Below, piece by piece: positions 34,899 to 44,453 of a stretch of 64,000 nucleotides of DNA. The notes under the pieces are model-generated. The model did no database searches, was not told the DNA's origin, and worked only from the letters and a program-made list of their open reading frames with translations. The stretch spans positions 1-64,000 of the forward strand of contig NZ_RCHN01000018.1 in the NCBI RefSeq assembly GCF_003671495.1, read 5' to 3'. The translations under genes and the position numbers were made by a program. The stretch is from Ketobacter sp. GTDB lineage: Bacteria; Pseudomonadota; Gammaproteobacteria; Pseudomonadales; Ketobacteraceae. The number at the start of each line of letters is the position of its first letter. Position 1 is the stretch's first letter.

Positions 34899-35030
34899 TT
34901 ATTCTTTCATCAGGGCCAGCGCATCGACCACCACCCGCTGGCCCGGTGGTTTGTGCTCACTGTTTGCGGTCCACCACATCCCCTTTGTGAACCCCCTCAC
35001 GTTCCTGGCCTGGTGCGGCTAAAAAACACC
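34899..35030 (-). pseudogene. Possible minus-strand gene relic in a 258-bp spacer
   Basis: The gap 34879-35136 has no intact gene. On its minus strand about 40 codons read like a protein C-terminus (a Q-R-V-V-V-D-A-L-A-L-M-K-E end followed by TAA at 34899-34901). A second frame upstream also looks coding-like before its own stop, as after a frameshift. The family is not certain. A 9-bp perfect dyad (GGGCCAGCG 34913-34921 / CGCTGGCCC 34936-34944) and a short hairpin (CCGTGCT / AGCACGG, 35064-35079) also lie in the gap. Confidence 0.25.
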
Positions 35031-35136
35031 GCTTTTATTGAGCTGGATCGGTATTCGCTCTTTCCGTGCTGGAGCACGGTAGCCCCCCGACTATATTGAC
35101 AGTAACCGAAGCGCAGTAAGCAAGGAGGCAAAGACG

Positions 35137-35589
35137 ATGAACTTACAGTGGTCTTCCGAACTGGAAATTGGCATCCCCGTAATCGACAGCCAGCATCAAC
35201 GCATTGTGGAATACATCGGCAAAGTGGAGCTGGCGCACCAGCATCACAGTCAGGCGGAACTGATGGAAGTGTTGGACGAGCTGGTGGACTACACCCTGTC
35301 CCACTTTGCGTTTGAAGAATCCCTGATGGAAGAGGCCGGCTACCCTTTCCTCAAAGCCCATCAGAAAGTGCATGCCCTGTTCACCCGCCGGGTTGACAGT
35401 TATCAGCAACAGGCCCGCGCCGGGGCGGATATCACCGATGAATTGTTGCATACCCTGAAAGCCTGGTTGGTGAATCACATCAAGCACGACGATCGTGACT
35501 ATGGCGATGTGGTGAAAGCCAATATGGAAGAGGCCACCCGTCGGGTCAGAGCACGCAAGGCCGGTTGGGTTGCGCGCCTGTTCGGATAA
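35137..35589 (+). CDS. Bacteriohemerythrin (first of tandem pair)
   Basis: A 150-residue four-helix-bundle oxygen-binding protein. All seven di-iron ligands are present at canonical spacing: His20, His56, Glu60, His75, His79, His114 and Asp119. There is no signal peptide, so it is cytoplasmic. Proposed roles for such proteins are oxygen delivery, storage or sensing. The strong ribosome site AAGGAGG lies before the ATG at 35137. A paralogue follows 14 bp downstream. Confidence 0.93.
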   Translation: MNLQWSSELEIGIPVIDSQHQRIVEYIGKVELAHQHHSQAELMEVLDELVDYTLSHFAFEESLMEEAGYPFLKAHQKVHALFTRRVDSYQQQARAGADITDELLHTLKAWLVNHIKHDDRDYGDVVKANMEEATRRVRARKAGWVARLFG

Positions 35590-35603
35590 TCAGGAGGATT
35601 CTC

Positions 35604-36065
35604 ATGCCGCATTTTGTCTGGTCCAGTGAATTTGAACTGGGTATCCCGGTCATCGATGGCCAACACCGGCGCATCATTGATTACATCAATCGTGTTTATG
35701 ACGTGTTGGAGCATGATCCCGACCAGGCCCGGATCAACGCCGTGCTGACCGACCTGGTGGACTACACCTTTTCCCATCTCACGTTTGAGGAAGCCATGCT
35801 GGAGGAAATTGGCTACGGCGACTTTGACAGTCATCAGCTGGCCCACCGAACCTTCACCAAGCTGATTGAAACCCTGCGGCAGCGGGCGTTACAGGGGGAG
35901 TCGGTGGGGGCGGAGCTGGCGGCTTTCCTCAACAACTGGCTGATCACCCACATCATGGCGGAAGACGCTGGTTATGTGGATGCGGTGCAGGCGCACCTGG
36001 CGGGCAGCGAAGCGGGCCGGCGCCGCTACTGGTTGCACAAGGCCGTGACCCGTTATTTTCAATAG
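35604..36065 (+). CDS. Bacteriohemerythrin (second of tandem pair)
   Basis: A 153-residue paralogue of the preceding protein. It too keeps all seven di-iron ligands (His21, His58, Glu62, His77, His81, His116, Asp121), although much of the rest has diverged. The ATG at 35604 follows CAGGAGG at once after the first gene, so the two are co-transcribed. The start chosen gives an N-terminus aligned with its partner. The convergent neighbour is a GAF-GGDEF cyclase. Confidence 0.93.
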   Translation: MPHFVWSSEFELGIPVIDGQHRRIIDYINRVYDVLEHDPDQARINAVLTDLVDYTFSHLTFEEAMLEEIGYGDFDSHQLAHRTFTKLIETLRQRALQGESVGAELAAFLNNWLITHIMAEDAGYVDAVQAHLAGSEAGRRRYWLHKAVTRYFQ

Positions 36066-36084
36066 ACGCGGCACCCGCTGAGGG

Positions 36085-37077
36085 TCAGCCTGCGTCCACC
36101 TGGTCGGAATTATGATTGTGGTGTTTGTCGGCGTACATCCGCTCATCCACCAGTGACACCATACGGTCGATGGCGGTTAACTCCTCCACCCCGAACAGAC
36201 GATAGCCGATACTGACGCTGGGCTTCAGCGCTTCCAGCTCCCCACTGCAGAGGTTGGTCAGCTCGGAACGGATGCGGGCCGCCATTTTCGGCAGAGCCTG
36301 GGCATCACCGGGCATCATCACCACCACAAACTCGTCACCGCCGATGCGGCCCGCCACATCGCTGTCCCGCAGCACATTGTGAATGGCCGTGGCCAGGGCC
36401 GAGATGGTTTTGTCTCCCAGGCGGTGGCCGTACTGGTCGTTGATCTGCTTGAGCCGATCCAGATCCAGGTACATCACCCCTACGCTTTGTTTCAGGCGCT
36501 GGGCCAGGCGCACGTGCTTTTCCGCCTGGATAAAAAAGCCACGACGATTGAGCAGGCGGGTCAGTTCATCCTTGGTGGACAATTCCAGCAACTGTAAAAA
36601 CTGGCTATTGAGGAGCAGATCCCCTTCCACCAGATCGCGGAACTGCCACAGCAACTCCTGATAGGTGCGGTTGTAGTGGGTGACGGCAAAATCCAGCACG
36701 CAAATCGTGCCGAAACAGGCGCCGTCAGGCCAATAGATGGGGACCCCGAGAAACGAATTGATACGGTGGGACTGCACCACCGGGTTATCCTGCCATTCCG
36801 GCATGGTGGTGGCGTGATTCACGTACAGAGGTCCGGCCAGGCGGATCACCTCGGCACTGAACAGCTTCGCCTCTTTGGCAAAACGTTCGCCGGCCTGATA
36901 GGGCGAGTTCGCATTCTTGTTGCCGATGACAACCTGGTAGCCGTGGGAGGTGGACTGGATGATATAAACTGCAGGGGATTCATACAGTTTCGCTACCAGA
37001 TCCACTGTGGTCTGCCACTTTTTCAGGGAAATCATCGGATTCTGTTGTTCAAGAATCCATTCGTCACGATTGAACAT
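36085..37077 (-). CDS. GAF-GGDEF diguanylate cyclase
   Basis: A 330-residue cytoplasmic cyclase. A GAF domain (about residues 15-155) is followed by a GGDEF domain (about 160-320) with intact G-G-D-E-F (about 246-250) and an inhibitory R-D-S-D motif five residues upstream. It should make c-di-GMP in response to a small ligand or redox cue sensed by the GAF domain. It is convergent with the hemerythrin pair, with 19 bp between stops. Confidence 0.92.
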   Translation of the reverse strand: MFNRDEWILEQQNPMISLKKWQTTVDLVAKLYESPAVYIIQSTSHGYQVVIGNKNANSPYQAGERFAKEAKLFSAEVIRLAGPLYVNHATTMPEWQDNPVVQSHRINSFLGVPIYWPDGACFGTICVLDFAVTHYNRTYQELLWQFRDLVEGDLLLNSQFLQLLELSTKDELTRLLNRRGFFIQAEKHVRLAQRLKQSVGVMYLDLDRLKQINDQYGHRLGDKTISALATAIHNVLRDSDVAGRIGGDEFVVVMMPGDAQALPKMAARIRSELTNLCSGELEALKPSVSIGYRLFGVEELTAIDRMVSLVDERMYADKHHNHNSDQVDAG

Positions 37078-37180
37078 AACCGATGATCATCTTGGTGGGT
37101 GTTATTCCGAGTATAGCCAGATTTGCTGATGGCAGGCGTATTCTGCTCGCAAATTGGAAAAAAATCACAAAAAACCGAAC

Positions 37181-38632
37181 TTAATGACGCCAGAACATGG
37201 GGGTAAACAGTACCAGCAAGGTGAAAATCTCCAGTCGCCCCAACAGCATGGCGAAGCACAGTATCCATTTGGCGGTGTCGCTGATCTCCCCGTAGTGCAC
37301 CGAGACCGTGCCGATACCCGGACCCAGGTTGTTGAGGCAGGCGGCCACCGCGGAAAAGCCGCTGATGAAATCCAGCCCGGTGGCCAGCATGGCCAGGAAC
37401 AGAACGCAGAAGCTGATCAGGTAAATCCCGAAAAACCCCCAGACCGCCTCGATCACCCGATCCGGTACCGCTTTATTGGAGAGCTTGATGATCATCACCG
37501 CATTGGGGTGGATCAGGCGGCGGATTTCCCGCAGGCCCTGCTTGAACATCAGGTACACCCGAATCGCCTTGATGCCGCCGCCGGTGGAAGCCGCACAGGC
37601 ACCTACAAAGCTGCCCATGATCAGGGCGGTGGCCAGCAACGGGTGCCAGGCCGAGAAATCCGCCACCCCATAACCGGTGGTGGTGCCGATGGAGACGGTT
37701 TCAAACAGGGCATGGCGGGCCGCCAGCAACGGATCGGAATATTCATTGGTGAGCAGCAATCCGACAAACACCAGCAGGCTGATGCTCAACAGCACCGTGA
37801 TGTAGAAGCGGAATTCCGGATCCTGGAAATAGGAAAAAACATTACGCCGCCGCCAGGCCAGAAAATGCAGGCCGAAGTTCACCCCCGCCAACAGCATGAA
37901 CAGCACCGTCACCAGCTCGATGCTGGTACTTTGGAAATAGCCGATGCTGGCGTCGTGGGTGGAAAACCCGCCGATGGCCACGGTGGAAAAGCTGTGGCTG
38001 ATGGCATCGAACACACTCATGCCACAGAGCCAGTACGCCAGGGCACAGGCCAGGGTCAACGACACATAGATGTACCAGAGGGCCTTGGCTGTCTCGGTGA
38101 TGCGCGGGGTGAGTTTGTTGTCCTTCACCGGGCCGGGGGCTTCCGCCCGGTACAACTGCATACCGCCCACACCGAGCATGGGCAGGATCGCCACCGCCAG
38201 CACGATGATTCCCATGCCACCCAACCATTGCAATTGCTGGCGATAGAAGAGGATGGACTTGGGCAGCGCGTCGATGCCGCTGATGACGGTGGCACCGGTG
38301 GTGGTCAAACCGGAAATGGATTCAAACACCGCATCCGCCACATCCATGTGGGGTTCATCCCCCAGCATAAACGGAATGGCGCCGAACAACCCCAGCACGG
38401 TCCAGAACAGCACCACCACCACGAACCCATCCCGCACCCGCAAATCCTGTTTGCGATTCTGCACCGGCAGCCAGCACAGCAGGCCTGCCACCAGGGTGAT
38501 GGCAAAGGCGTAGATGAACTGTTGGGCGCCACCGTCGTTGTAGATCAGGGCCACCAGGGCCGGCAACAGCATGGTGCTGCTGTAGACCATCAGCAGCAGG
38601 CCAAGAATGCGAAGGATGACGGCTGGATGCAT
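37181..38632 (-). CDS. trkH: Trk potassium uptake channel subunit
   Basis: A 483-residue inner-membrane K+ channel with four M1-P-M2 repeats. The pore segments are visible as T-T-T-G-A-T-V, S-T-V-A-I-G-G-F-S-T-H-D, S-T-G-G-G-I-K and N-N-L-G-P-G-I-G, each with the selectivity-type glycine. It works with TrkA, whose gene ends 21 bp upstream, to take up K+ at the expense of the membrane potential. This matches trkA-trkH arrangements in marine gammaproteobacteria. Confidence 0.95.
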   Translation of the reverse strand: MHPAVILRILGLLLMVYSSTMLLPALVALIYNDGGAQQFIYAFAITLVAGLLCWLPVQNRKQDLRVRDGFVVVVLFWTVLGLFGAIPFMLGDEPHMDVADAVFESISGLTTTGATVISGIDALPKSILFYRQQLQWLGGMGIIVLAVAILPMLGVGGMQLYRAEAPGPVKDNKLTPRITETAKALWYIYVSLTLACALAYWLCGMSVFDAISHSFSTVAIGGFSTHDASIGYFQSTSIELVTVLFMLLAGVNFGLHFLAWRRRNVFSYFQDPEFRFYITVLLSISLLVFVGLLLTNEYSDPLLAARHALFETVSIGTTTGYGVADFSAWHPLLATALIMGSFVGACAASTGGGIKAIRVYLMFKQGLREIRRLIHPNAVMIIKLSNKAVPDRVIEAVWGFFGIYLISFCVLFLAMLATGLDFISGFSAVAACLNNLGPGIGTVSVHYGEISDTAKWILCFAMLLGRLEIFTLLVLFTPMFWRH

Positions 38633-38653
38633 GGTTGCGTTGGGTTCCCCGGT

Positions 38654-40030
38654 TTAAAAGAAAGTAATGCCCACCTGGAAGAGCCGTTCCACATCCTGGA
38701 TACGACGCTTGTCGATCAGGAACAGCACCACGTGATCGTCGGATTCCACCACAATGTCGTCGTGGGCGATCAGCACCTGATCCTGGCGCACAATGGCGCC
38801 GATGGTGGTGCCTTCCGGCAGGTCAATGTCGCCGATGGCCTTGCCCACCACCTTGGAGGACTTCTCGTCACCGTGGGCAATGGCCTCGATGGCTTCCGCC
38901 GCACCCCGGCGCAGGGAATGCACGTTGGCCACGTCACCGCGCCGCACGTGGGTGAGCAGGCTGCCGATGGTGGCCTGTTGCGGTGAGATGGCAATGTCGA
39001 TATCACCGCCCTGCACCAGGTCCACATAGGCGGGGTTGTTGATCAGCGTCATCACCTTGCGTGCGCCCAGGCGCTTGGCCAGCATGGAAGACATGATGTT
39101 GGCTTCGTCGTCGTTGGTGACGGCAATAAAAATATCCGTGTCTTCCACGCTTTCTTCCAGCAGCAGATCCTGGTCCGAGGCGTTGCCGCGGATGACGATG
39201 GTTTTATTGAGTTTCTCCGCCAGGAATTCGCAACGGCTCTGGTTGCGCTCGATGATCTTCACCTGATAGCGGCTTTCCAGCGCCTCACACAGGCGCTCCC
39301 CGATATTACCGCCGCCGGCGATGATGATTTTTTTGTAGTTGTGTTCCAGTCCCCGCAACTCGCTCATCACCGCCCGGATGTGATTTTTGGCGGCGATGAA
39401 GAACACCTCGTCGTCGGCTTCGATGATGGTGGTGCCTTCGGGAATGATGGGACGATCACGGCGGAAGATGGCCGCCACCCGGGTGTCCACCGCCGGCATG
39501 TGCTGGCGCAGGTAGCGCAGCTCACGCCCCACCAGTGGGCCGTTGAAATAGGCCTTCACCGCCACCAGCTGCAGTTTGCCCTCGGCAAAGTCCAGCACCT
39601 GCAGGGCGCCGGGGTGTTCGATCAGGCGGGTGATGTGGTTGGTCACCACCTGTTCCGGAGAAATAATGACGTCGATGGGAAAGGCTTCGTTGCCAAACAG
39701 GCCTTTGCTTTTGGCCAGGTAACTGGCTGCCCGCACCCGGGCGATTTTGGTGGGGGTACGGTGCAGGGAATAGGCTACCTGACAGGCCACCATATTGATC
39801 TCGTCACTGTTGGTGACGGCGATCAGCATATCCGCGTCGTCGGCACCGGCCTGCCGTAGTACGCTGGGATAGGAGGCCATGCCATTCACCGTGCGGATGT
39901 CATAACGGTCCTGCAGTTCATGCAAACGTTCGGAATCGGTATCCACCACGGTGATGTCGTTGTGCTCACTGGCCAGGTTGGCAGCCAGTGTGCCGCCCAC
40001 TTGGCCGGCCCCAAGAATAATGATCTTCAT
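38654..40030 (-). CDS. trkA: Trk potassium uptake regulatory subunit
   Basis: A 458-residue cytoplasmic gating subunit with two RCK halves. Each half has an NAD-binding site: G-A-G-Q-V-G-G-T-L (about residues 7-15) and [10 protein letters not shown] (about 239-248), followed by a TrkA-C domain (about 145-225 and 370-455). The length and double structure match TrkA of E. coli. It forms the Trk system with TrkH directly downstream and heads the minus-strand trkA-trkH pair. Confidence 0.96.
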   Translation of the reverse strand: MKIIILGAGQVGGTLAANLASEHNDITVVDTDSERLHELQDRYDIRTVNGMASYPSVLRQAGADDADMLIAVTNSDEINMVACQVAYSLHRTPTKIARVRAASYLAKSKGLFGNEAFPIDVIISPEQVVTNHITRLIEHPGALQVLDFAEGKLQLVAVKAYFNGPLVGRELRYLRQHMPAVDTRVAAIFRRDRPIIPEGTTIIEADDEVFFIAAKNHIRAVMSELRGLEHNYKKIIIAGGGNIGERLCEALESRYQVKIIERNQSRCEFLAEKLNKTIVIRGNASDQDLLLEESVEDTDIFIAVTNDDEANIMSSMLAKRLGARKVMTLINNPAYVDLVQGGDIDIAISPQQATIGSLLTHVRRGDVANVHSLRRGAAEAIEAIAHGDEKSSKVVGKAIGDIDLPEGTTIGAIVRQDQVLIAHDDIVVESDDHVVLFLIDKRRIQDVERLFQVGITFF

Positions 40031-40135
40031 GCTGCTCTATCGCTGTTTTGGTTGGGTTTCATGGCAACGGTCACATCCTATCACGATCGGCATTTCGGCA
40101 GCACTGCGCTTGTGTGACCTCATGTTGCAGCAGGC

Positions 40136-41485
40136 TCACGCTGGCGTGGCGCTGTGCAGTATTCTGGCATAGTAAAAGCCGTCGTGACCCTGGCGGCTGG
40201 GGAACAACTGGCGCCCGGCTTCGCAGGCCTGGCCCCAGGGTGCCTCGATGATGGATTCCACGGCGCGCGGCTGATGCTTGAGGAACGGGTTGACCACCCG
40301 GCTGTTCTCCTGGGGCAGGACGGAACAGGTGGCGTACAACAGGGTGCCGCCGGGCTTTAACAGGGCAAAGGCAATCTGCAACAGGCGCTGTTGGGTGTCT
40401 GCCAGTTTGCCGATGTCGGCCCGTTTGCGCAGCCACTTGATGTCCGGATGACGCCGGATCACACCGGTGGCAGAGCAGGGTGCGTCCAGCAGAATTCGAT
40501 CGAACCGCGCATGGGGATGATCCTGGGCGTACTGTTCCAGGCTGCTGTGCTGCAGGGTGGCGTTGAGGTGGAGCCGGTTCAGGTTGTCCTGCACCCGGGT
40601 CAGGCGGCGGGCGTCCATGTCCAGGGCCACCAATTCCGCCAGCGCCGGTTGTTGTTCCAGCAAGTGACCGGTCTTGCCACCGGGGGCCGCGCAGGCATCC
40701 AGAATGCGCTCGCCGGGCTGGGGGTCCAACAGGAACGCACTCAGTTGCGCTGCTTCATCCTGCACTGACACCGCCCCCTCATCAAACCCGGGCAGCTCGC
40801 TGACCTCCCTGGCCTTCTCCAGATAAACGGCGCTGGCAGCCCATTGCCCGGCGCGGGCGCTGATATTGCGTTCCCTCAGCCGTGCCAGATATTGCTCGCG
40901 GCTGCCCTGGCGGACGTTGACCCGCAGGCACATGGGGCCCGGCTCGTTGTTGGCGTTAAACACGCTGGGCGCCTGCTGGGGCCAGGCCGCTTCAATGGCA
41001 TCCACCAGCCATTTGGGGTGGGCGGTCTGAATGGGGGTGGTGTCCGGCAGTCCGGATTCCAGCAGGGCCTTGTCCCGTTGCGCGGTGCGCAGCATGCCGT
41101 TGATGACCTTTACCGCCCAGTCCTGTTGCAGCTGGCGGCAGGCTTCCACGGTTTCAGAAATGGCGGCGTGATCGGGAATGCGCAGGTAGAACATCTGGTA
41201 CAGGCCCACCAGCAACAGGGCATGGAGTTGCGCGTCCTTGGGTTTGAACGGTTGGCGAATCAATGGCGCCGCCAGCTTGTCCAGGCGGGTGTACCAGCGG
41301 CACACTCCAAAACAGAGCTCCTGCAGCAGGCCCTGGTCTTTTTCCTCACTGGCCACCTGGGGCAGCAGGTCTGACAGGGAGCGCGGCTGGTGCTGCTGGC
41401 GGTTGAGGGGCAGTACCTGCTCCAGCAGTACCGCAGCGCGGGCGCGGGTGTTTAAGCTCGGCGAGAGCCGGGTTTGCGCGCTCAA
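40136..41485 (-). CDS. rsmB: 16S rRNA m5C967 methyltransferase
   Basis: A 449-residue enzyme methylating C967 of 16S rRNA. A NusB-like RNA-binding domain (about residues 10-145) precedes the SAM domain, with [10 protein letters not shown] (about 264-273), [13 protein letters not shown] and the catalytic T-C-S motif A-T-C-S-V-L. No in-frame ATG lies near the domain start. The best choice is TTG at 41483-41485, which overlaps the fmt stop codon as TTGA and gives a length near E. coli RsmB (429). Confidence 0.9.
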   Translation of the reverse strand: MSAQTRLSPSLNTRARAAVLLEQVLPLNRQQHQPRSLSDLLPQVASEEKDQGLLQELCFGVCRWYTRLDKLAAPLIRQPFKPKDAQLHALLLVGLYQMFYLRIPDHAAISETVEACRQLQQDWAVKVINGMLRTAQRDKALLESGLPDTTPIQTAHPKWLVDAIEAAWPQQAPSVFNANNEPGPMCLRVNVRQGSREQYLARLRERNISARAGQWAASAVYLEKAREVSELPGFDEGAVSVQDEAAQLSAFLLDPQPGERILDACAAPGGKTGHLLEQQPALAELVALDMDARRLTRVQDNLNRLHLNATLQHSSLEQYAQDHPHARFDRILLDAPCSATGVIRRHPDIKWLRKRADIGKLADTQQRLLQIAFALLKPGGTLLYATCSVLPQENSRVVNPFLKHQPRAVESIIEAPWGQACEAGRQLFPSRQGHDGFYYARILHSATPA

Positions 41486-42444
41486 AGGAAGCGGGCCCCC
41501 AATGCAAACCAGTCCGCCCTGGCGTTCAGAATGTCTGCCACCGGCAGGCGTTTTGCGCCCGGCAATTGCAGTTCCAGCAAGCGCAGAACACCGCTGCCGG
41601 TGGCCACGTCCAGGCTGTCCTTGTTCACCGCCAGCAAGGTGCCGGGGATGGTGTCCTCGACGGCTGGCGGTGCGGGCTGCTCCAGTGCCTGGCTGCGCCA
41701 CACCCGCAGGGTGTTACCGTTCAGTTCCGTGTGGGCCACCGGCCAGGGGTTAAAGGCCCGCACCAGATTGTTCAGCTCGAAGGCGGAGCGGCTCCAGTCC
41801 AGGCGGCCCTCCTCTTTGCTGAGTTTGTGGGCGTAGGTGGCCAGGCTGTTGTCCTGGGGTTCCAGGGTGGCGCTGCCGTCGGCGATCTGTTCCAGGGTGT
41901 CCAGAATGGCCTTGCCGCCCATGTCCGCCAGGCGGTCGTGCAGGCTGCCGCCGGTATCATCCGCCGCAATGGGCGTGCAGGCTTTCAACAGCATGGCGCC
42001 GGTGTCCAGGCCCACGTCCATCTGCATGATGGTGACCCCGGACTCGGTGTCACCGGCGGCGATGGCGCGCTGGATGGGGGCGGCGCCGCGCCAGCGGGGC
42101 AGTAGGCTGGCATGCACGTTGATGCAGCCCAGGCGGGGTGCTTCCAGCACGGCCCGGGGCAGGATCAGGCCATAGGCCACCACCACCATCAGGTCGGCGT
42201 TGAGGGCAGCCAGTTGGGCCCGGTCGGGTTCGGCTTTGAAATTCAGGGGCTGGTACACGGCAATGTCCTGCTCCTGGGCGAGGGCTTTCACCGGGCTGGG
42301 GGTAAGTTTGCGGCCGCGGCCGGCGGGCCGGTCCGGTTGGGTATAGCAGGCAATAACCCGGTGGCGGGAGCCCAGGATGGACTGCAGCACTGTGGCGGCA
42401 AAATCAGGGGTGCCCGCAAAGACGATGTTCAGGGGTTCACTCAC
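41482..42444 (-). CDS. fmt: Methionyl-tRNA formyltransferase
   Basis: A 320-residue enzyme that formylates initiator Met-tRNA using 10-formyl-THF. The N-terminal domain opens [10 protein letters not shown] and has the catalytic region [18 protein letters not shown] with the essential Asn and His. The C-terminal OB domain covers about residues 205-315. It follows def after 29 bp and runs into rsmB by overlap, the usual def-fmt-rsmB operon. Confidence 0.96.
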   Translation of the reverse strand: MSEPLNIVFAGTPDFAATVLQSILGSRHRVIACYTQPDRPAGRGRKLTPSPVKALAQEQDIAVYQPLNFKAEPDRAQLAALNADLMVVVAYGLILPRAVLEAPRLGCINVHASLLPRWRGAAPIQRAIAAGDTESGVTIMQMDVGLDTGAMLLKACTPIAADDTGGSLHDRLADMGGKAILDTLEQIADGSATLEPQDNSLATYAHKLSKEEGRLDWSRSAFELNNLVRAFNPWPVAHTELNGNTLRVWRSQALEQPAPPAVEDTIPGTLLAVNKDSLDVATGSGVLRLLELQLPGAKRLPVADILNARADWFALGARFL

Positions 42445-42473
42445 AGGGGGTCCTTAGCGATTGGCGGAGCGCA

Positions 42474-42986
42474 TCAGCGGGCCTTGACCCGCTCCTTCTG
42501 TTCTTTCACCAGCTTCTTGCGGATGCGCTCCCGCTTCAGCTTGGAGATGTGGTCCACGAACAGTTTGCCGTCCAGGTGATCCAGTTCGTGCTGGATACAG
42601 ACCGAGAGAATCCCGTCGCATTCCATCTCGAAGGGCTCCCCATCACGGTTCAGGGCCTGCAGCCGGATTTTCTCAGCCCGGGTCACGGTTTCGTAATAAC
42701 CGGGCACCGACAGGCAGCCTTCATCGAAATCCTGTTCGCCGGAGATCACTTCATATTCCGGGTTAATCAGTACCAGAGGCTGGTTTTTTTCTTCGCTCAC
42801 ATCGATCACAACAATCCGCTGGTGTACGTTCACCTGGGTGGCGGCCAGGCCGATACCGGGGGCTTCGTACATGGTTTCCAGCATGTCGTCGGTGAGCTTG
42901 CGTATATTGTCGTCAACTTTTGTGACCGGCTTGGCCTTTGTACGCAGACGAGGGTCAGGAAATTCAAGAATATCCAGTATTGCCAT
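42474..42986 (-). CDS. def: Peptide deformylase
   Basis: A 170-residue metalloenzyme that removes the formyl group from new proteins. All three motifs are present: G-I-G-L-A-A-T-Q (about residues 45-52), E-G-C-L-S-V-P (about 89-95, metal Cys) and Q-H-E-L-D-H-L (about 132-138, two metal His and catalytic Glu). It is the first gene of def-fmt-rsmB. The 248-bp AT-rich gap to the divergent LysM gene must hold both promoters. Confidence 0.97.
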   Translation of the reverse strand: MAILDILEFPDPRLRTKAKPVTKVDDNIRKLTDDMLETMYEAPGIGLAATQVNVHQRIVVIDVSEEKNQPLVLINPEYEVISGEQDFDEGCLSVPGYYETVTRAEKIRLQALNRDGEPFEMECDGILSVCIQHELDHLDGKLFVDHISKLKRERIRKKLVKEQKERVKAR

Positions 42987-43234
42987 CTTGAGAATGCCAC
43001 TTTTCTAGTATAACTATAGATATTGTTGCTAAGATTATGATCATACAGGATTTGCTGTGTTGGTTTTTGCCAAACTTGGCTAAACTGTTAGTCAGATTGC
43101 GTAAAACACAACACCGTAAAACCGGTCTATAGTGAAATGAAGGCTGATTCCAGGGTGCTGGTGTTTTGCCGTTTCCCATATGCCAAAATTTGCCTGGGTT
43201 ATCAGGCACCGATAATGATAAAGGGATTCTCACC

Positions 43235-44284
43235 ATGATGAAATCATTTCTCAGGCTGGCTGGTGGCTGTTTGCTCGGCATCGCCATGCAGGTCTCCGCG
43301 GTTGAATTGAAGCCCGGTCACCCTGATGTGTATCCGGTGAAGCAAGGCGACACCCTGTGGGACATCTCCAATGCCTTCCTGAGCGATCCCTGGTTATGGC
43401 CCGAACTGTGGCATGTAAACCCCCAGATCAACAACCCGCACCTGATTTATCCCGGCGATCTGATCAAGCTGGTGTATGTCAACGGCAAGCCCGGCCTGAC
43501 TGTGGAGCGTGGCCCCATGGTGTTCAAAAAAGGCGACACCGTGAAGCTGACTCCCCAGGTGCGCTCCGAACCCCTGAAATCCGTGATCCCCGCCATCCCG
43601 CTGGAGCATATCCAGAGCTTTCTCAAGAACAACCGGGTGATGACCGAAGAAGAGATCGACGCCTCCCCTTATATCCTGTCCGGTGATGAGGACCACATCG
43701 TCATGGGTCTGGGTGACTATATGTACGCCCGCTACCAGCCCGGCTGGGAGGATGCGCAGCAGGCCTATGGTGTGTATCGCAAGGGCCCTGCCTATATTGA
43801 TCCGGAAACCAAGGAGTTGCTGGGCTTTGCGGCCCTGGACCTGGGTCTGGCCCGCTTTGAAAGCAGCGAAGATGAAGTGGCCCGCTTCAAGATCACCAAC
43901 TCCAACGAAGACATCCGCCCCAACGACCGGTTGATTCCCACCGAAGAGCGTAAAGTGGATTCGGTGTTCTATCCCAAATCACCGGATATGGAAGTGAACG
44001 GGGAAATCCTGCATGTGTTCAGCGGCGTGCGCAATGTGAGCCAATATGATGTGGTGGTGCTGAACCGCGGTGACCGCGACGGCATGAGCATCGGCGATGT
44101 GCTGGCGGTGCACACCAAGGGCTCCATCGTCAAAGACCGCATCACCAAGGAGCTGGTGAAACTGCCGGATGAACGGCGCGGCATTCTGATGGTGTTCCGC
44201 ACCTTTGAAAAAGTCAGCTATGGCCTGATTTTGCGGGCGGAAGCGCCGCTGAAAGTGGGTGACTTTGTGAAGAACCCCACCTGA
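43235..44284 (+). CDS. LysM-domain exported protein
   Basis: A 349-residue protein. The signal peptide ends near A-M-Q-V-S-A (about residue 21). One LysM domain follows (about 29-80, V-K-Q-G-D-T-L-W-D-I-S to I-Y-P-G-D-L-I-K-L), which should bind peptidoglycan. The rest is a conserved beta-rich region of unknown role. It is the homologue of the LysM gene that stands between def and dprA near the Pseudomonas origin. The ATG at 43235 follows AAAGGGA and opens the signal peptide; a second ATG follows at once. Confidence 0.9.
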   Translation: MMKSFLRLAGGCLLGIAMQVSAVELKPGHPDVYPVKQGDTLWDISNAFLSDPWLWPELWHVNPQINNPHLIYPGDLIKLVYVNGKPGLTVERGPMVFKKGDTVKLTPQVRSEPLKSVIPAIPLEHIQSFLKNNRVMTEEEIDASPYILSGDEDHIVMGLGDYMYARYQPGWEDAQQAYGVYRKGPAYIDPETKELLGFAALDLGLARFESSEDEVARFKITNSNEDIRPNDRLIPTEERKVDSVFYPKSPDMEVNGEILHVFSGVRNVSQYDVVVLNRGDRDGMSIGDVLAVHTKGSIVKDRITKELVKLPDERRGILMVFRTFEKVSYGLILRAEAPLKVGDFVKNPT

Positions 44285-44308
44285 TACCGGTTTGAATCCG
44301 AAATCCCC

Positions 44309-44336
44309 AAAAGCCCGCTCCTACGTGCGGGCTTTT
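44309..44336. terminator. Rho-independent terminator after the LysM gene
   Basis: AAAAGCCCGC (44309-44318) and GCGGGCTTTT (44327-44336) form a perfect 10-bp stem with an 8-base loop. The T run makes it a good plus-strand terminator, and the A run on the other side would allow it to work on the minus strand as well. It lies 24 bp after the LysM stop and separates that gene from the GGDEF-EAL gene. Confidence 0.8.
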
Positions 44337-44453
44337 GCGTGTCTGGGCTTCCGGTAAGCTTGTACCTGGGAACCAACCGGATTAGTTTTTCGCGCGCAGA
44401 AGATAACCTTGTCTATACTCTGATAAGGCTCTTCAACGATATGTTCTTATTCC

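Noticed and set aside
35040-35136. Possible c-di-GMP riboswitch or small RNA before the hemerythrins
   Set aside because: One short hairpin only; the conserved GEMM core bases are not there.
37154-38986. Plus-strand open frame of 610 codons over trkH and trkA
   Set aside because: Gln/His/Gly-rich shadow of two clear membrane and RCK genes.
40069-40119. Inverted repeat GGTCACA / TGTGACC between trkA and rsmB
   Set aside because: Arms of seven bases separated by 37; such chance pairs are common and there is no T run or promoter context.
41486-41701. Upstream extension of rsmB inside fmt
   Set aside because: The additional residues are a frame-shifted reading of fmt and match nothing. TTG at 41485 gives the family length.
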